Shown here: positions 6,391-6,908 of the stretch, in pieces | How the letters are laid out: each line of letters starts with the position of its first letter | How positions within the stretch are numbered: the stretch's first letter is position 1 | Source: Bacteroidota bacterium | GTDB lineage: Bacteria > Bacteroidota > Bacteroidia > Chitinophagales > Chitinophagaceae | Assembly: GCA_029778965.1 (NCBI GenBank) | Contig: JAKPBL010000256.1 | Coordinates: forward strand, 1 to 6,908 | Direction: 5' to 3' | Length of the DNA: 6,908 bases | Notes under the pieces: generated by a model | Database searches by the model: none | What the model saw: the letters and a program-made list of their open reading frames with translations, nothing else | What the model was told of the DNA's origin: nothing | Translations under genes and position numbers: made by a program

Positions 6391-6407
6391 AGTTCAAGTT
6401 TACGGCA

Positions 6408-6908
6408 TTATTCCATTTGGAGTTTTCTTTTCTCCCGCTCAATCTCTGAAATAAGCTCTTCTTCCGTAGGTAAATACAACATGTACTTAGATGCGAATAA
6501 TTGTTTATTGTCGTTCATCACCGAATATTTAACTACCGTCTCGCTCTTCTCTGTGCAGAGAATGATACCAATAGTCGGATTATCACCGTCGGGCTTTATA
6601 AGGTCATCAAACAGGCGGCGGTACATATCCATCTGGCCAATATCCTGGTGCGTCAACTTCTCCAGCTTCAGGTCGATCAGCACAAAGCTCTTCATCAGGT
6701 AATTGTAAAAGACAAGGTCGATGTAAAAATGTTCGGTTTCAGTGCTGACACGGTATTGCCTACCTACAAAAGAAAAGCCTTTACCCAACTCGAGCAGAAA
6801 TTGTTGCAGGTTGACAATCAGGGCGGTTTCGATGTCTTTTTCTGTAGCAATTGCTGTTTCGGGAATTTTTAGAAATTCGAAAACATACGGATCTTTAATA
6901 AAATCGCC
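6408..6908 (-). CDS. YhcG/DUF1016 PDDEXK nuclease-family protein, C-terminal part
   Basis: The frame enters from the right edge and ends at TAA (6408-6410), giving the last 166 residues; the N-terminal DUF1016 domain lies outside. The fragment reads IKDPYVFEFL, then LQQFLLELGKGFSFVGRQYR, FYIDLVFYN, FVLIDLKLEKLTHQDIGQM, NPTIGIILC and ASKYMLYLPTEEEL. This is the conserved C-terminal PDDEXK nuclease domain of the YhcG family. In fragment numbering the putative active site is E40, D64, D79 and K81, with Q88 in the next helix. A shorter reading from an internal TTG at 6788 would split the conserved LLELGKGF motif, so it is not the true start. YhcG proteins are widespread predicted DNA nucleases of uncertain role, often found in mobile or restriction-rich regions. 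The HAD gene follows 17 bases later on the same strand. Confidence 0.9.
   Translation of the reverse strand, partial: GDFIKDPYVFEFLKIPETAIATEKDIETALIVNLQQFLLELGKGFSFVGRQYRVSTETEHFYIDLVFYNYLMKSFVLIDLKLEKLTHQDIGQMDMYRRLFDDLIKPDGDNPTIGIILCTEKSETVVKYSVMNDNKQLFASKYMLYLPTEEELISEIEREKRKLQME

Noticed and set aside
6395..6406. ATG-CCG-TAA mini-frame between the YhcG stop and HAD start
   Set aside because: A two-codon frame of this kind is easily found by chance and nothing marks it as translated.

Overview
The window looks like a chromosomal segment from a member of the Bacteroidota, most plausibly the Chitinophagaceae or a close relative. Three things point there: the compact gene order rimP-nusA-infB, a textbook Bacteroidota promoter box (TAnnTTTG) upstream of rimP, and start codons without Shine-Dalgarno sequences. 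A small DUF4834-like membrane protein beside this operon also fits. The genus cannot be fixed from the sequence alone.

Layout. Positions 1-4512 on the minus strand hold the core translation/transcription operon, read from right to left: rimP (30S maturation), nusA (elongation and antitermination), infB (initiation factor IF2, running off the left edge without its stop codon). The genes are tightly packed: 11 bases separate rimP from nusA, and the nusA stop codon directly abuts the infB start. Positions 4513-4850 form a divergent, gene-free regulatory region. It holds the rimP promoter, a perfect 12-bp hairpin in the rimP leader, and a perfect 18-bp inverted repeat built from TTTTGAC heptads. 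Positions 4851-5111 on the plus strand encode an 86-residue one-segment membrane protein of DUF4834 type.

Positions 5174-5771 on the plus strand are an A/T-richer two-gene cassette, a DUF433 antitoxin-like protein and a DUF5615 PIN-like protein, which is a probable toxin-antitoxin pair. Positions 5779-6390 on the minus strand encode a YihX-like HAD phosphatase that converges on the cassette with only 7 bases between stop codons. Positions 6408-6908 on the minus strand hold the C-terminal 166 residues of a YhcG/DUF1016 PDDEXK nuclease-family protein that continues beyond the right edge.

How the parts relate. The left two thirds is ordinary, highly conserved housekeeping. The right third is accessory: a toxin-antitoxin pair, a predicted nuclease fragment and a generic phosphatase. 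I see no convincing undescribed multi-gene system. The signals most worth a second look are the leader hairpin of the rimP operon, the heptad inverted repeat and its link to the promoter, and the near-identical sequence in front of the two plus-strand starts at 4851 and 5174. No tRNA, rRNA, CRISPR array, transposase or phage gene is visible.
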